Of a DNA stretch of 64,000 bases, positions 16,350 through 24,389 are shown piece after piece. The position numbers and the translations under genes were made by a program. Numbering within the stretch: the stretch's first letter is position 1; each line of letters opens with the position of its first letter. The stretch spans positions 166,774 through 230,773 of the forward strand of contig OX638292.1 in the NCBI GenBank assembly GCA_951812285.1, written 5' to 3'. The notes below the pieces were generated by a model that saw only the letters and a list, made by a program, of their open reading frames with translations, ran no database searches and was not told the origin of the DNA. The stretch comes from an uncultured Dehalococcoidia bacterium. GTDB lineage: Bacteria; Chloroflexota; Dehalococcoidia; Lucifugimonadales; UBA1127.

Positions 16350-18200
16350 ATGAAGATTGCCGTTTGCATCAAGCAGATCCCCGTCATCGCCCGCGTCCGC
16401 TTCGATCCCGAGACCCGCACCATCGTGCGCGAAGGCGTGCCGCTTGAGGTCAATTCCTACGACCTCCTCGCAGTGACCGCGGCGGTCGAGCTCGTGAAGG
16501 AGCACGGCGGCGATGTGACGGCGATCACCATGGGCCCGCCGCAGGCCCGCGACGCCCTCGTCCAGTGCCTCGCCCTCGGCGCCGATCGCGCCGTGCTGCT
16601 CACCGACCGCGCATTCGCCGGCGCCGACACCCTCGCAACCGCCCGCGCCCTCGCCCTCCAGCTCGGCCGCGGCAACTACGACCTCATCCTCTGCGGCAAA
16701 CACAGCCTCGACGCCGAGACCGGCCAGGTCGGCCCGGAGGTGGCAGAGTTGCTGTCCATCCCGCAGGTCACCAGCGTTTCCGGCTTGAGCTTCGACGCGG
16801 TCCGCAATGTCATTTCGGCGCGCCGTGAGACCGATGACGGCCTCGAGACAGTGGAATCCCCTTTGCCCGTCCTGCTGGCCTGCGGCGACGGCATCGCGGA
16901 GGAGGAGTGGCCCGGCCCAGAGCAACTCGAGGCCGCCAAGGAGAAGCAGATAGAGGAGGTCACGGCGACGGACCTGTCGCAAGACACCTCCATCTTCGGC
17001 TTCGCCGGCTCCCCCACCTGGGTGGACGCCATCGAGAGCTTCGAGGGCACACGCCAACCGGAGGTCTTTGACGACGAGGACGTGCAGGTCAACGTGCGCC
17101 AACTTGTCGAGGCGCTGGAGGCACGGGGCCTCTTCTCCGGCTGGGGCGAAGCCGGAGAGGACGCTCAGGAGGGACAGGCCCGCTTCCCCAAGAACCCCTA
17201 CGACGCCATCTGGGTTATCGCCGAGCAGGACGCCGAGGGTGCTCTCCGTCCCGTCACGTATGAGCTGCTTGGCGTCGCGGGTAAGCTCGCGGCGCAGTCT
17301 GACCGCGCCGTCGCCGCCGTGCTCATCGGCAGCAATGTCGAGCGCCACGTCCCCGAGCTTGCCGCCCACGGCGCGGACCTCGCCTTCGTCGCAGACGACC
17401 CTTCGCTCGCGCAGTACGCAACCTTCCCCTACACGCGCGTCCTCGCCGACGCCGTCGCGGGCAAGCGCCCCTTCGCCCTCCTGCTGCCCGCAACAGTGAA
17501 CGGCCGAGACCTCGCCGCCCGCCTCGCCGCCCGCCTCGGCCTCGGCCTGACAGGCGACTGCATCGACCTCGCCATCAACAGCGAGGGCCAGCTCGTGCAG
17601 TACAAACCCGCTTTCGGCGGCAACATCGTCTCGCCCATCCTATCGCGCACGACGCCGCAAATGGCGACCGTCCGCCCCGGCATGCTCGCCCGCGCCCCCC
17701 GCGACGACTCCCGCACCGCGGTCACGGACGAGCTCGAGGTAACCGCCGACGCACTGGAGGACCCGGTCTCGGTGGTCTCCGTTGAAAACGAGGCCGGTGG
17801 CGAGGGCGCCCGCCTGTACGACGCCGACATCGTCGTAGGCATCGGCATGGGCGTCGGCGAGCCCGGGAATTACGGCCCCGTCTACGAGCTCGCAGACGCG
17901 CTGGGCGCGGCCGTCGCCGCGACCCGGAACGTCACCGACCTTGGCTGGATGCCCAAGCAGCAGCAAGTCGGCATTACCGGCAAGGCCATCTCGCCGAAGC
18001 TCTACGTTGCCGTCGGCGTCAGTGGCAACCTGAACCACATGGTCGGCGTGCTGCGCGCCGGCATCGTCGTAGCGATCAATCAGCGGGCCCGCGCATTCAT
18101 CTTCCGCTCCTGCGACTACGGCATCGTAGGCGACGCGGCCGAGGTCGTTCCCGCCCTCACCGCCGCCCTCCGTGATGCCAAAGCGCGGGCTGGCGCGTAG
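16350..18200 (+). CDS. Electron transfer flavoprotein, beta and alpha subunits fused in one chain
   Basis: A 616-residue protein. Residues 1 to about 275 are an EtfB domain (MKIAVCIKQIP start, AVELVKEHGGDVTAITMGP, and the CGKHSLDAETGQVGPEVAE block). From about 283 it is an EtfA domain (IWVIAEQ..., LAARLAARLGLGLTGDCID) ending with the FAD-binding segment GVSGNLNHMVGVLRAG and DYGIVGDAAEVVP. ETFs accept electrons from flavin dehydrogenases. They are normally two separate chains, beta about 255 and alpha about 315 residues, so the length fits a direct fusion. ATG 16350 follows AGGGGG; an upstream GTG at 16323 is less likely. An LLM flavin enzyme begins 5 bp after the stop. Confidence 0.9.
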   Translation: MKIAVCIKQIPVIARVRFDPETRTIVREGVPLEVNSYDLLAVTAAVELVKEHGGDVTAITMGPPQARDALVQCLALGADRAVLLTDRAFAGADTLATARALALQLGRGNYDLILCGKHSLDAETGQVGPEVAELLSIPQVTSVSGLSFDAVRNVISARRETDDGLETVESPLPVLLACGDGIAEEEWPGPEQLEAAKEKQIEEVTATDLSQDTSIFGFAGSPTWVDAIESFEGTRQPEVFDDEDVQVNVRQLVEALEARGLFSGWGEAGEDAQEGQARFPKNPYDAIWVIAEQDAEGALRPVTYELLGVAGKLAAQSDRAVAAVLIGSNVERHVPELAAHGADLAFVADDPSLAQYATFPYTRVLADAVAGKRPFALLLPATVNGRDLAARLAARLGLGLTGDCIDLAINSEGQLVQYKPAFGGNIVSPILSRTTPQMATVRPGMLARAPRDDSRTAVTDELEVTADALEDPVSVVSVENEAGGEGARLYDADIVVGIGMGVGEPGNYGPVYELADALGAAVAATRNVTDLGWMPKQQQVGITGKAISPKLYVAVGVSGNLNHMVGVLRAGIVVAINQRARAFIFRSCDYGIVGDAAEVVPALTAALRDAKARAGA

Positions 18201-18205
18201 GAGGC

Positions 18206-19147
18206 ATGGCTGTGGCGGGCGAGGTCAAAGTCGGACTGCACATCCCCGCGGCTTCGGACGGGCCGCTCCCTTTGAAGGCGCAGTACGTCGAGTTCTTCCG
18301 GCACGCGGAGCGGCTCGGCTTCCATGGCCTGTGGACGGAGGACCGCCTCTTCCACGACGCCAACCTCCTCGAGCCGCTGACCCTCCTAACCCTCGCCGCC
18401 GGCGCGACAGAGCGCATGGTCCTCGGCACGGCGGTGCTGCTCCTGTCCATGCGCAACGCCCCCGAATTGGCGCGGAGGCTATCCTCGCTCGACTACCTCT
18501 CCGGAGGGCGCGTGGAGCTCGGCGTCTCATTGGGCGGACGTCCCGGCGAGTACCCGGGCCTCGGCCTCAAGCAATCCGAGCGAGTGCCGCGCCTTCGAGA
18601 GAACATGCTCGTCCTGCGCGCGCTGCTCCGCGGCGAGCCGGTGTCGCATGAAGGACGCTTCTACGACCTGGACGACGCCGTCGTCCGCCCCGCCGCCCTG
18701 CGCGAGGGCGGCATCCCCCTCCACATGGGCGGCCACGTCGAGCCGGTGCTGCGCCGAACGGGGGAGCTCGCCGACGGCTGGATCGGCGGACCCTTCACGC
18801 CGCCCGAGGACTTCGGCGCGTGCTGGCAAGGGGTATTGGAGCACGCCCGCAGCTTTGGGCGCGATCCAGAGCGGATCGAGGCGGGGAAGCTCATCTACGT
18901 GGCAGTGGACAACGACCGTGACCGTGCGTTGGCGACGCTAACCCCATTCCTCCAAGCCTACTACGGGGCCGCGAGGGACCCCAGGACGTTCGCAGTGTAC
19001 GGTCCGGCGGAAGAGGTGGCGGCGCAGTTGCAGGCGTTCGTGGACGTCGGCGCGAGGACGTTCATGCTGGGTGTGCCGTCCCTCGACGTAGACCACCTTG
19101 AGCGCATCGCCGCGGACGTCGTGCCGCTGCTTCGAGCGCCGGCCTAG
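18206..19147 (+). CDS. LLM-class (luciferase-like) flavin-dependent oxidoreductase
   Basis: A 313-residue TIM-barrel enzyme of the bacterial luciferase / F420-dependent family. Typical segments are AERLGFHGLWTEDRL, VLGTAVLLLSMRNAPELARRLSSLDYLSGGRVELGVSLGG (start of block) and PLHMGGHVEPVLRRTGELADGWI. The ETF stop codon itself forms part of TAGGAGG, leaving only one base before ATG 18206; the in-frame GTG at 18212 has normal spacing and may be the true start. The tight coupling to the fused ETF suggests that both serve one pathway. The cofactor could be FMN or F420. Confidence 0.88.
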   Translation: MAVAGEVKVGLHIPAASDGPLPLKAQYVEFFRHAERLGFHGLWTEDRLFHDANLLEPLTLLTLAAGATERMVLGTAVLLLSMRNAPELARRLSSLDYLSGGRVELGVSLGGRPGEYPGLGLKQSERVPRLRENMLVLRALLRGEPVSHEGRFYDLDDAVVRPAALREGGIPLHMGGHVEPVLRRTGELADGWIGGPFTPPEDFGACWQGVLEHARSFGRDPERIEAGKLIYVAVDNDRDRALATLTPFLQAYYGAARDPRTFAVYGPAEEVAAQLQAFVDVGARTFMLGVPSLDVDHLERIAADVVPLLRAPA

Positions 19148-19150
19148 CCC

Positions 19151-20461
19151 CTACGCGGCTCGCGGCAAGTCCACCGTGTCGCCGGCCGAGGTGAGGAGCG
19201 CCGGCTGCTTCTTGCCTTCCACCACCTCGGCGTCCACCAGGCAGCGGTTCACGCCTTGAAGCGACGGCAGCTCGTACATGACGTCGAGCAGCGTCCGCTC
19301 GATGATGGTGCGCAGGCCGCGGGCGCCCGTCTTGTGCACCATCGCCTCCTCTGCGGCCGCCTCCAGCGCGTCGACCTGGAAGACCAGCTCAACGTTATCC
19401 AGCGAGAAGAGGTGTTGGTACTGCTTGACCACGGCGTTCTTCGGCTCCGTGAGGACGCGGACCAGGTCGCCCTTCGTCAGCGGGTCGAGGGACACCACAA
19501 CCGGGAATCGGCCCACCAGCTCCGGAATGAAGCCGTACTGTAGCAGGTCGTCGCTGTTTACGCGTTGCAGGATGCTCTCCGGCTCGTCGCCCTCAACCTG
19601 GCCTCGGTTGTCTCGCACCAGGCCCATGCTGCGGCGGTCCTTCAGCACGCGCTTCTCCACCACCTGCTCCAACCCATCGAACGCGCCCCCGCACACGAAG
19701 AGAATGTTGTCCGTCTTGAATTGCAGGAACTCCTGGTGCGGGTGCTTGCGGCCGCCGTTCGGTGGAATGGCCGCCTGCGTGCCCTCGATGATCTTCAGCA
19801 GCCCCTGCTGCACGCCCTCACCGGAGACGTCGCGCGTGATAGAGGGGTTGGGGCTCTTGCGGGCGATCTTGTCTATCTCGTCGATGTAGAGGATGCCGTG
19901 CTCGGCGCGGCTCAGGTCCCAGTCCGCCGCCTGGATGAGTCGGAGTAGGATGTGCTCCACGTCCTCACCGACATACCCCGCCTCCGTCAGCGAGGTCGCG
20001 TCTGCGATGGCGGAGGGAACGTCGAGGATCTTTGCGAGGGTCTGTGCCAGGAGGGTCTTGCCGCTGCCCGTCGGGCCAATGAGGAGGATGTTGCTCTTCT
20101 GGAGCTCTACGTTGCTGAAATTGTCGGCGGAGTTCCAAATGCGCTTGAAGTGATTGTAGACGGCGACGCTCAGGACCTTCTTGGCATGCTCCTGCCCGAC
20201 TACGTACTCGTCGAGCTTCTCGTAGATGACGCGTGGCGGCAGGAATTCGGCACGGCTTGAGGCGACGGCGGTCTGAGCGGCATCCTCGTCGGCGGGCGCC
20301 TCGGCCGCTGCGTAGTCGCCCATGATCTGCTGGCACAGCGCGACGCACTCGTCGCAGATGAAGACCTTGCCCGGTCCCGCTACCAGCCGCTTCACCTGCC
20401 CCTGCGGCTTCCCGCAGAACGAGCACGTGTAGTCGATGCCGCCCTTGCCCTTGCCGGCCAT
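19151..20461 (-). CDS. clpX: ATP-dependent Clp protease ATP-binding subunit ClpX
   Basis: A 436-residue AAA+ unfoldase that feeds proteins into ClpP. The zinc-binding N domain has Cys 13, 16, 36 and 39. Walker A GPTGSGKT is at 129-136, Walker B is ILYIDEIDK, and the pore/VGEDVE region and sensor segments follow. The C-terminal domain contains [20 protein letters not shown] precedes the ATG, and clpP ends 12 bp upstream, so the order tig-clpP-clpX is a single unit. Length and motifs are typical. Confidence 0.97.
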   Translation of the reverse strand: MAGKGKGGIDYTCSFCGKPQGQVKRLVAGPGKVFICDECVALCQQIMGDYAAAEAPADEDAAQTAVASSRAEFLPPRVIYEKLDEYVVGQEHAKKVLSVAVYNHFKRIWNSADNFSNVELQKSNILLIGPTGSGKTLLAQTLAKILDVPSAIADATSLTEAGYVGEDVEHILLRLIQAADWDLSRAEHGILYIDEIDKIARKSPNPSITRDVSGEGVQQGLLKIIEGTQAAIPPNGGRKHPHQEFLQFKTDNILFVCGGAFDGLEQVVEKRVLKDRRSMGLVRDNRGQVEGDEPESILQRVNSDDLLQYGFIPELVGRFPVVVSLDPLTKGDLVRVLTEPKNAVVKQYQHLFSLDNVELVFQVDALEAAAEEAMVHKTGARGLRTIIERTLLDVMYELPSLQGVNRCLVDAEVVEGKKQPALLTSAGDTVDLPRAA

Positions 20462-20473
20462 ACCGCCCTCTCC

Positions 20474-21145
20474 CTAGCTCCGCGCCGCTGTCTGCTCTCT
20501 GGTCAGCACTTCATCGATGAGGCCGTACTCCACGGCCTGCTCTGCCGTCAGGTAGAAGTCGCGGTCGGTGTCCCTCGCCACCTGCTCGTAGGGCTGCCCC
20601 GTCTGCTCGGAGATGATCACCCGGATCTTGTCCTGCAGCCGCAGGATCTCCCTCGCGGCAATCTCGATGTCCGTCGCCTGACCCTGCGCGCCGCCCAGTG
20701 GCTGGTGCATGTGGATCGTTGAGTTGACGAGGCTGTAGCGCTTGCCCTTGGCGCCCGAGCACAGCAGCACAGTGCCCATGCTGGCCGCCAGACCGACGCA
20801 GATGGTGGACACGTCGGGTGCGATGAGGTTCATCGTGTCGAGGATCGCCAGTCCGGACGTGACCACGCCGCCCGGCGAGTTGACGTACAGGTTGATGTCC
20901 TTCTCCGGGTCCTCGCGCTCCAGGTACAGCATCTCCGCCACGATGAGGTTCGCGACGTAGTCATTGATGCCCGTGCCAAGGAAGATGATGCGCTCTCGCA
21001 GGAGGAGCGAGTAGATGTCGAAACCGCGCTCGCCGCGAGAGCCGGTCTCGATGACCGTCGGGATGATGCCCTGCGGAGGCGGGCCGAGCAGCTTACCAGC
21101 CGCGCTGACAAGCTCCGCCTCGCTGTGTATGTTCCTGCGTGCCAT
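20474..21145 (-). CDS. clpP: ATP-dependent Clp protease proteolytic subunit
   Basis: A 223-residue self-compartmentalising serine protease. The catalytic triad is Ser122 (GLAASMG), His147 (IHMHQPLGG) and Asp196 (DTDRDFYL), with the same spacing as in E. coli ClpP. The first 30 residues are a probable propeptide or flexible N terminus. GGAGG lies a few bases before the ATG. It lies 53 bp after tig and 12 bp before clpX. Confidence 0.97.
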   Translation of the reverse strand: MARRNIHSEAELVSAAGKLLGPPPQGIIPTVIETGSRGERGFDIYSLLLRERIIFLGTGINDYVANLIVAEMLYLEREDPEKDINLYVNSPGGVVTSGLAILDTMNLIAPDVSTICVGLAASMGTVLLCSGAKGKRYSLVNSTIHMHQPLGGAQGQATDIEIAAREILRLQDKIRVIISEQTGQPYEQVARDTDRDFYLTAEQAVEYGLIDEVLTREQTAARS

Positions 21146-21198
21146 TGACGTTCCTCCTGCGTGCTATTCCGTCCGTATCATCCAGCAGGCCACCCGGA

Positions 21199-22614
21199 TT
21201 AGGTGGCCTGTTCAGTGGACTCCTCTGTTTGCCCCGACTCTTCGGAGGAGTCGCCCGACGCTTCTGTGGAGTCCGTCGTCTCTTCGACGGTGACCTCGGA
21301 TGTCTCTGCCTCGTTCGATGGCTGCTCCGTGGCCTCGCTCTTCGCGATGTCGACGAGGCGCTGCACCGTGCGGCGCGATCGAATTGAGCGCGCGACGGAA
21401 TCCCGGTTCTCCTGGCTCATGAAGAGCTCCCGTACCTGCTCCCCCTGCTCGCCGGCGCGCGTCGCCATCTCCTCAATCTCCGTCTCGACGTCCTCGTCCG
21501 TCGCGTCGATGCCCTCATTCTCGGCCACCTGCGTCAGCAGATACGAGCGCCGCAGCTGCTCCTCCACCGTGACGCGGGTCTCCTCCCGGAGGTCATCCTC
21601 CGACTTCTTCATGATGTCCATGTACTCGTCAAGAGAAATTGACCGCCCGATGCGGCGGCCAATTGTCTCTTGGATCTCCTGCAGGTGGCTGTCGATGGCC
21701 CGCTCGATCATGATGGGCGGCAACTCCACCGAGCCAACGTTTACCAGCTCCGTCATGACGGCGTCTTCGTACTTGTGCTCGTCCTCGTGTTCCATCTCAT
21801 CCTGCAGCTGCTGCCTCAGGTGGTCCTTGAGGGCGTCCAGCGAGTCATAACCGTCGTCCACGCCCTTCGCGAACTCGTCGTCCAGCTCCGGCACAACCTG
21901 CGCCTTGATCTCCTTGGCGGTGATGGTGAAAGTGCACGGCTTGCCGGCAAGGGTTTCGTTGAAGTAGTCCTCGGGGAAGGGCAACTCGAACTCGCGGGTC
22001 TCGCCGGCCGTCACCCCCGTGAGTGCGGCGCCAAAGCCCTCGATGGGCGCCTCGGCGTCGAGGATGAACGCTGCGTCCTCCTGCTCCACAATGGTCTCGC
22101 CGTCCACGACGCCCTTGAACGACATGGTGACGTCGTCGCCCATCTCCGCAGCTCGCTCGACGGGCTCCCAGACGGCCTCCTTACGTCGCGCCTCCTCCAG
22201 CGCCTCCGCAATCTGCTCGTCCGTAACGACGGGGGGCTCCCACGGCACGCGCATGGAGGCGTAGTCACCGGCTTCCACCAGCGGAGTCAGAGGAACGGTT
22301 GCCTTGATGGTGACCGGCTCGGTCTCGACCAGTTCCACGTCCGGCTGTGCCCCGGCCTCGATGTCCTCTTGTTCGAGGGCCTTGGCCGTGATCTCCGGCA
22401 CCATGAAGTCCAGCGCCTCGTTCAGCAGCGACTCGCGCCCAACCATCCGCTCCACAACCCTTCGCGGGGCCTTGCCGGGGCGGAATCCGGGCACCTTGAC
22501 CTTCTGAACGACGCGCTGGTACGCGCGTTGCAGGTAGACTTCAACATCCGCCTCTTCCATCTCAATATTGAGCACAGTTTGGCGGACGGCTTCTTCTTCA
22601 CGGGTAATCTTCAA
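21199..22614 (-). CDS. tig: Trigger factor, ribosome-associated chaperone
   Basis: A 471-residue trigger factor. The ribosome-binding signature KVPGFRPGKAPRRVVE is near residue 40, the FKBP-like peptidyl-prolyl isomerase domain occupies the middle (DDVTMSFKGVVDGE), and the helical C-terminal chaperone domain follows. An unusual tail of about 45 residues, made almost only of Glu, Ser, Thr and Asp (SEATEQPSNEAETSEV onwards), extends beyond the usual end. The start is TTG at 22614 with a modest GAGG site; the promoter lies only about 30 bp upstream. It heads the tig-clpP-clpX unit. Confidence 0.93.
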   Translation of the reverse strand: MKITREEEAVRQTVLNIEMEEADVEVYLQRAYQRVVQKVKVPGFRPGKAPRRVVERMVGRESLLNEALDFMVPEITAKALEQEDIEAGAQPDVELVETEPVTIKATVPLTPLVEAGDYASMRVPWEPPVVTDEQIAEALEEARRKEAVWEPVERAAEMGDDVTMSFKGVVDGETIVEQEDAAFILDAEAPIEGFGAALTGVTAGETREFELPFPEDYFNETLAGKPCTFTITAKEIKAQVVPELDDEFAKGVDDGYDSLDALKDHLRQQLQDEMEHEDEHKYEDAVMTELVNVGSVELPPIMIERAIDSHLQEIQETIGRRIGRSISLDEYMDIMKKSEDDLREETRVTVEEQLRRSYLLTQVAENEGIDATDEDVETEIEEMATRAGEQGEQVRELFMSQENRDSVARSIRSRRTVQRLVDIAKSEATEQPSNEAETSEVTVEETTDSTEASGDSSEESGQTEESTEQAT

Positions 22615-22642
22615 ACGGCAGCCTCACAGGAGGGTTCCTTCA

Positions 22643-22670
22643 ATTATAGCATAGGGAAGGGTACGGGCAA
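22643..22670 (-). promoter_or_regulatory. Extended -10 promoter for tig-clpP-clpX
   Basis: On the minus strand TTGCCC (22670-22665), a 16-bp spacer and a perfect TATAAT (22648-22643) with an upstream TG (TGCTATAAT) form an extended -10 promoter. The transcript would begin near 22636, about 22 bases before the tig TTG start. Confidence 0.75.
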
Positions 22671-22692
22671 TCTTGGAGGGCTCCCGGGAGAC

Positions 22693-23022
22693 CTAGCCGA
22701 GGAAGATCGACAGGTCTGCATGGGGGAAGAAGACCTCGAGCTCCCCCTTCATCTCGCCCTCGACCGCAACGGCGTATGCCGCCCGTCCCGCGTCGTCGGG
22801 CGAATGCGTGCACGCCCCCCCGGCCTGCGTCTGCGGGCAGAGGTGGTTGCCGGTCTGCCCGTCCCAGAATGCGACAAACTTGAACGGATAGTAGAGCGTC
22901 TCGGCTATCACCCGCAGGTCGCCGATGATTTCCGTGCCCCGGTACTCCGCGGGCCCGTCGAGGTTTACCGCAATGCGAGCAAGCGTGTCGGTCCGGCCTT
23001 CGTTGCGCCCAGCGTCTGCCAT
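22693..23022 (-). CDS. Hypothetical protein, 109 residues
   Basis: From ATG 23022 the minus strand encodes 109 residues beginning MADAGRNEGRTD. A plausible folded core follows: NLDGPAEYRGTEIIGDLRVIAETLYYPFKFVAFWDGQ, then a loop with two Cys and a His, and VEGEMKGELEVFFPHADLSIFLG at the end. I recognise no family. The next upstream gene ends 7 bp before this start, so the two are likely co-transcribed. It ends just upstream of the tig promoter. Amino-acid composition supports a real protein; function unknown. Confidence 0.6.
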   Translation of the reverse strand: MADAGRNEGRTDTLARIAVNLDGPAEYRGTEIIGDLRVIAETLYYPFKFVAFWDGQTGNHLCPQTQAGGACTHSPDDAGRAAYAVAVEGEMKGELEVFFPHADLSIFLG

Positions 23023-23029
23023 GCGAGCG

Positions 23030-23236
23030 TTAACCCCTGCCCCGAAGCGCGCCCCAGACACCGGCCGCGAACACAACGGCCCCCCCGATCATCGCGATCC
23101 ACCCGACGAGGTTCAGCAGCCACTCCGCGACCGGCGAGATGAGAAACAGCCCAAATGCGAATATCACTATCCCCAGGGCGATCTTGCTGCCCGTGCTGAG
23201 CGACGCTCGGTAGAACCGGTAACGCGGGTCGAGCAT
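23030..23236 (-). CDS. Small two-helix membrane protein
   Basis: From ATG 23236 the minus strand encodes 68 residues: a short basic N terminus (MLDPRYRFYRASL), one hydrophobic helix (IALGIVIFAFGLFLI), a second (LVGWIAMIGGAVVFAAGVW), and a basic end. The frame is open back to an ATG at 23350, which would add 38 polar residues; the ribosome binding signals are weak for both. No known family. It precedes the 109-residue gene by 7 bp. Confidence 0.55.
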   Translation of the reverse strand: MLDPRYRFYRASLSTGSKIALGIVIFAFGLFLISPVAEWLLNLVGWIAMIGGAVVFAAGVWGALRGRG

Positions 23237-23489
23237 TTTCGACGCTTCGTCCTCCGATTTCTGGGTTGTGGCAGCGGAAATGCGGTATTGGGCCAATCGG
23301 CCTCTCGGACAGTGAAAATCCAGTGTAGGAACGGGGTTGGAACGTGTCAACGCACGGGTTTGACGCTTCCCCTATCAATCGCTGGACAAGGCCTTTACAA
23401 TGTGGACGGTTGAAAAGCTTTCATTCATGGTTGTAATGGCGCTTGTCAACCAGGGTGACCGAAACGAGGCGTAGGCCTGAGGTGTGCAC

Positions 23490-24305
23490 ATGACCGAATC
23501 CCGATTCTCGTACGCTCCCTTTGCGTCGCAGGGGTTCTATCAGGTGGTCAACCGGCAACTGGTTGATATGGTGGACTTCCACCCTGGCCAGAGAATCGTT
23601 GACCTTGCCTGTGGCACCGGCGCTGTCACCCGCCTCATCGTCGATCGCATCAAGGGCGCCCGCGACAGCCTTGTCATCGGCATCGATATGTCCGCCTCCG
23701 CCATCAAGGAGGCCATGGCACAGCTCGGCTCCGCCCGCGACGTGGCGCTCGAGTTCATCCACAGCCGCGCCGAACACCTCTCCACCATCGTCAAGAACCC
23801 CGTCGACGGCGTTGTGTTCTGCAACGGCATCCACATGGTGCCCGACAAGCAGACGCTCGTGGCGGAAGTGGCGGCCACCCTGCGCCCCGGCGGCACATTC
23901 GCCTTTAACACCACCTTCTTCCAGGGCAGCGTCCCGCCCGAGTCCGAGCAGTTCTACCGTCGGTGGATGTCCAAGTCGCTCCGATCTCTCAAGTCCAACT
24001 ATGGCATGTTCCCGAAGTCGGATAAAGTCGCGGCGCGCATGCAACTCACTCCCGAAGAGTACGAGGAGTTGCTGCTGAAGAACGGCTTCTCCGTGGCGCG
24101 CACCCACCTCTGCCCCGCGCCCATGGACCTCGCCGGCTTCCTCGCCATCAGCCAGTACGAGGCCTTCATCGAGGGCGCCATGCCCGGCATCCCGCTCGAG
24201 TACGGCTCGGAAGCCCTCCAGAACGGCGCCCGTCAGGCATTCGAGGAGCTCCAGTTGGACAAGGTCCCCCGCAACTGGCTCACGGTAATCGCCACCCGCA
24301 AGTAA
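23490..24305 (+). CDS. Class I SAM-dependent methyltransferase
   Basis: A 271-residue methyltransferase. The SAM-binding motif I is RIVDLACGTGAVTRLI, the acidic end of beta 2 is VIGIDMSASAIKEA, and motif IV is in VDGVVFCNGIHMV, followed by LRPGGTFAFNT. It belongs to the broad Methyltransf_11/25 group; the acceptor is unknown. ATG 23490 is preferred to GTG 23484 two codons earlier because the MTES start is more usual, but the site is weak for either. It stands alone between divergent and convergent neighbours and is followed by a strong terminator. Confidence 0.85.
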   Translation: MTESRFSYAPFASQGFYQVVNRQLVDMVDFHPGQRIVDLACGTGAVTRLIVDRIKGARDSLVIGIDMSASAIKEAMAQLGSARDVALEFIHSRAEHLSTIVKNPVDGVVFCNGIHMVPDKQTLVAEVAATLRPGGTFAFNTTFFQGSVPPESEQFYRRWMSKSLRSLKSNYGMFPKSDKVAARMQLTPEEYEELLLKNGFSVARTHLCPAPMDLAGFLAISQYEAFIEGAMPGIPLEYGSEALQNGARQAFEELQLDKVPRNWLTVIATRK

Positions 24306-24323
24306 CTTGAAGCAGGCTTGAAC

Positions 24324-24359
24324 GGAAGGGCCCCTCAGTTGAGGGGCCCTTCCTTGTTT
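24324..24359. terminator. Bidirectional intrinsic terminator between the methyltransferase and carB
   Basis: A perfect 14-bp stem (24324-24337 with 24340-24353) is followed on the plus strand by TTGTTT. It lies between convergent stops at 24305 and 24390 and can serve both the methyltransferase and the long pyr operon. Confidence 0.8.
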
Positions 24360-24389
24360 GCACGTCAGGTGTGTGCCTTTGCGTCGACT

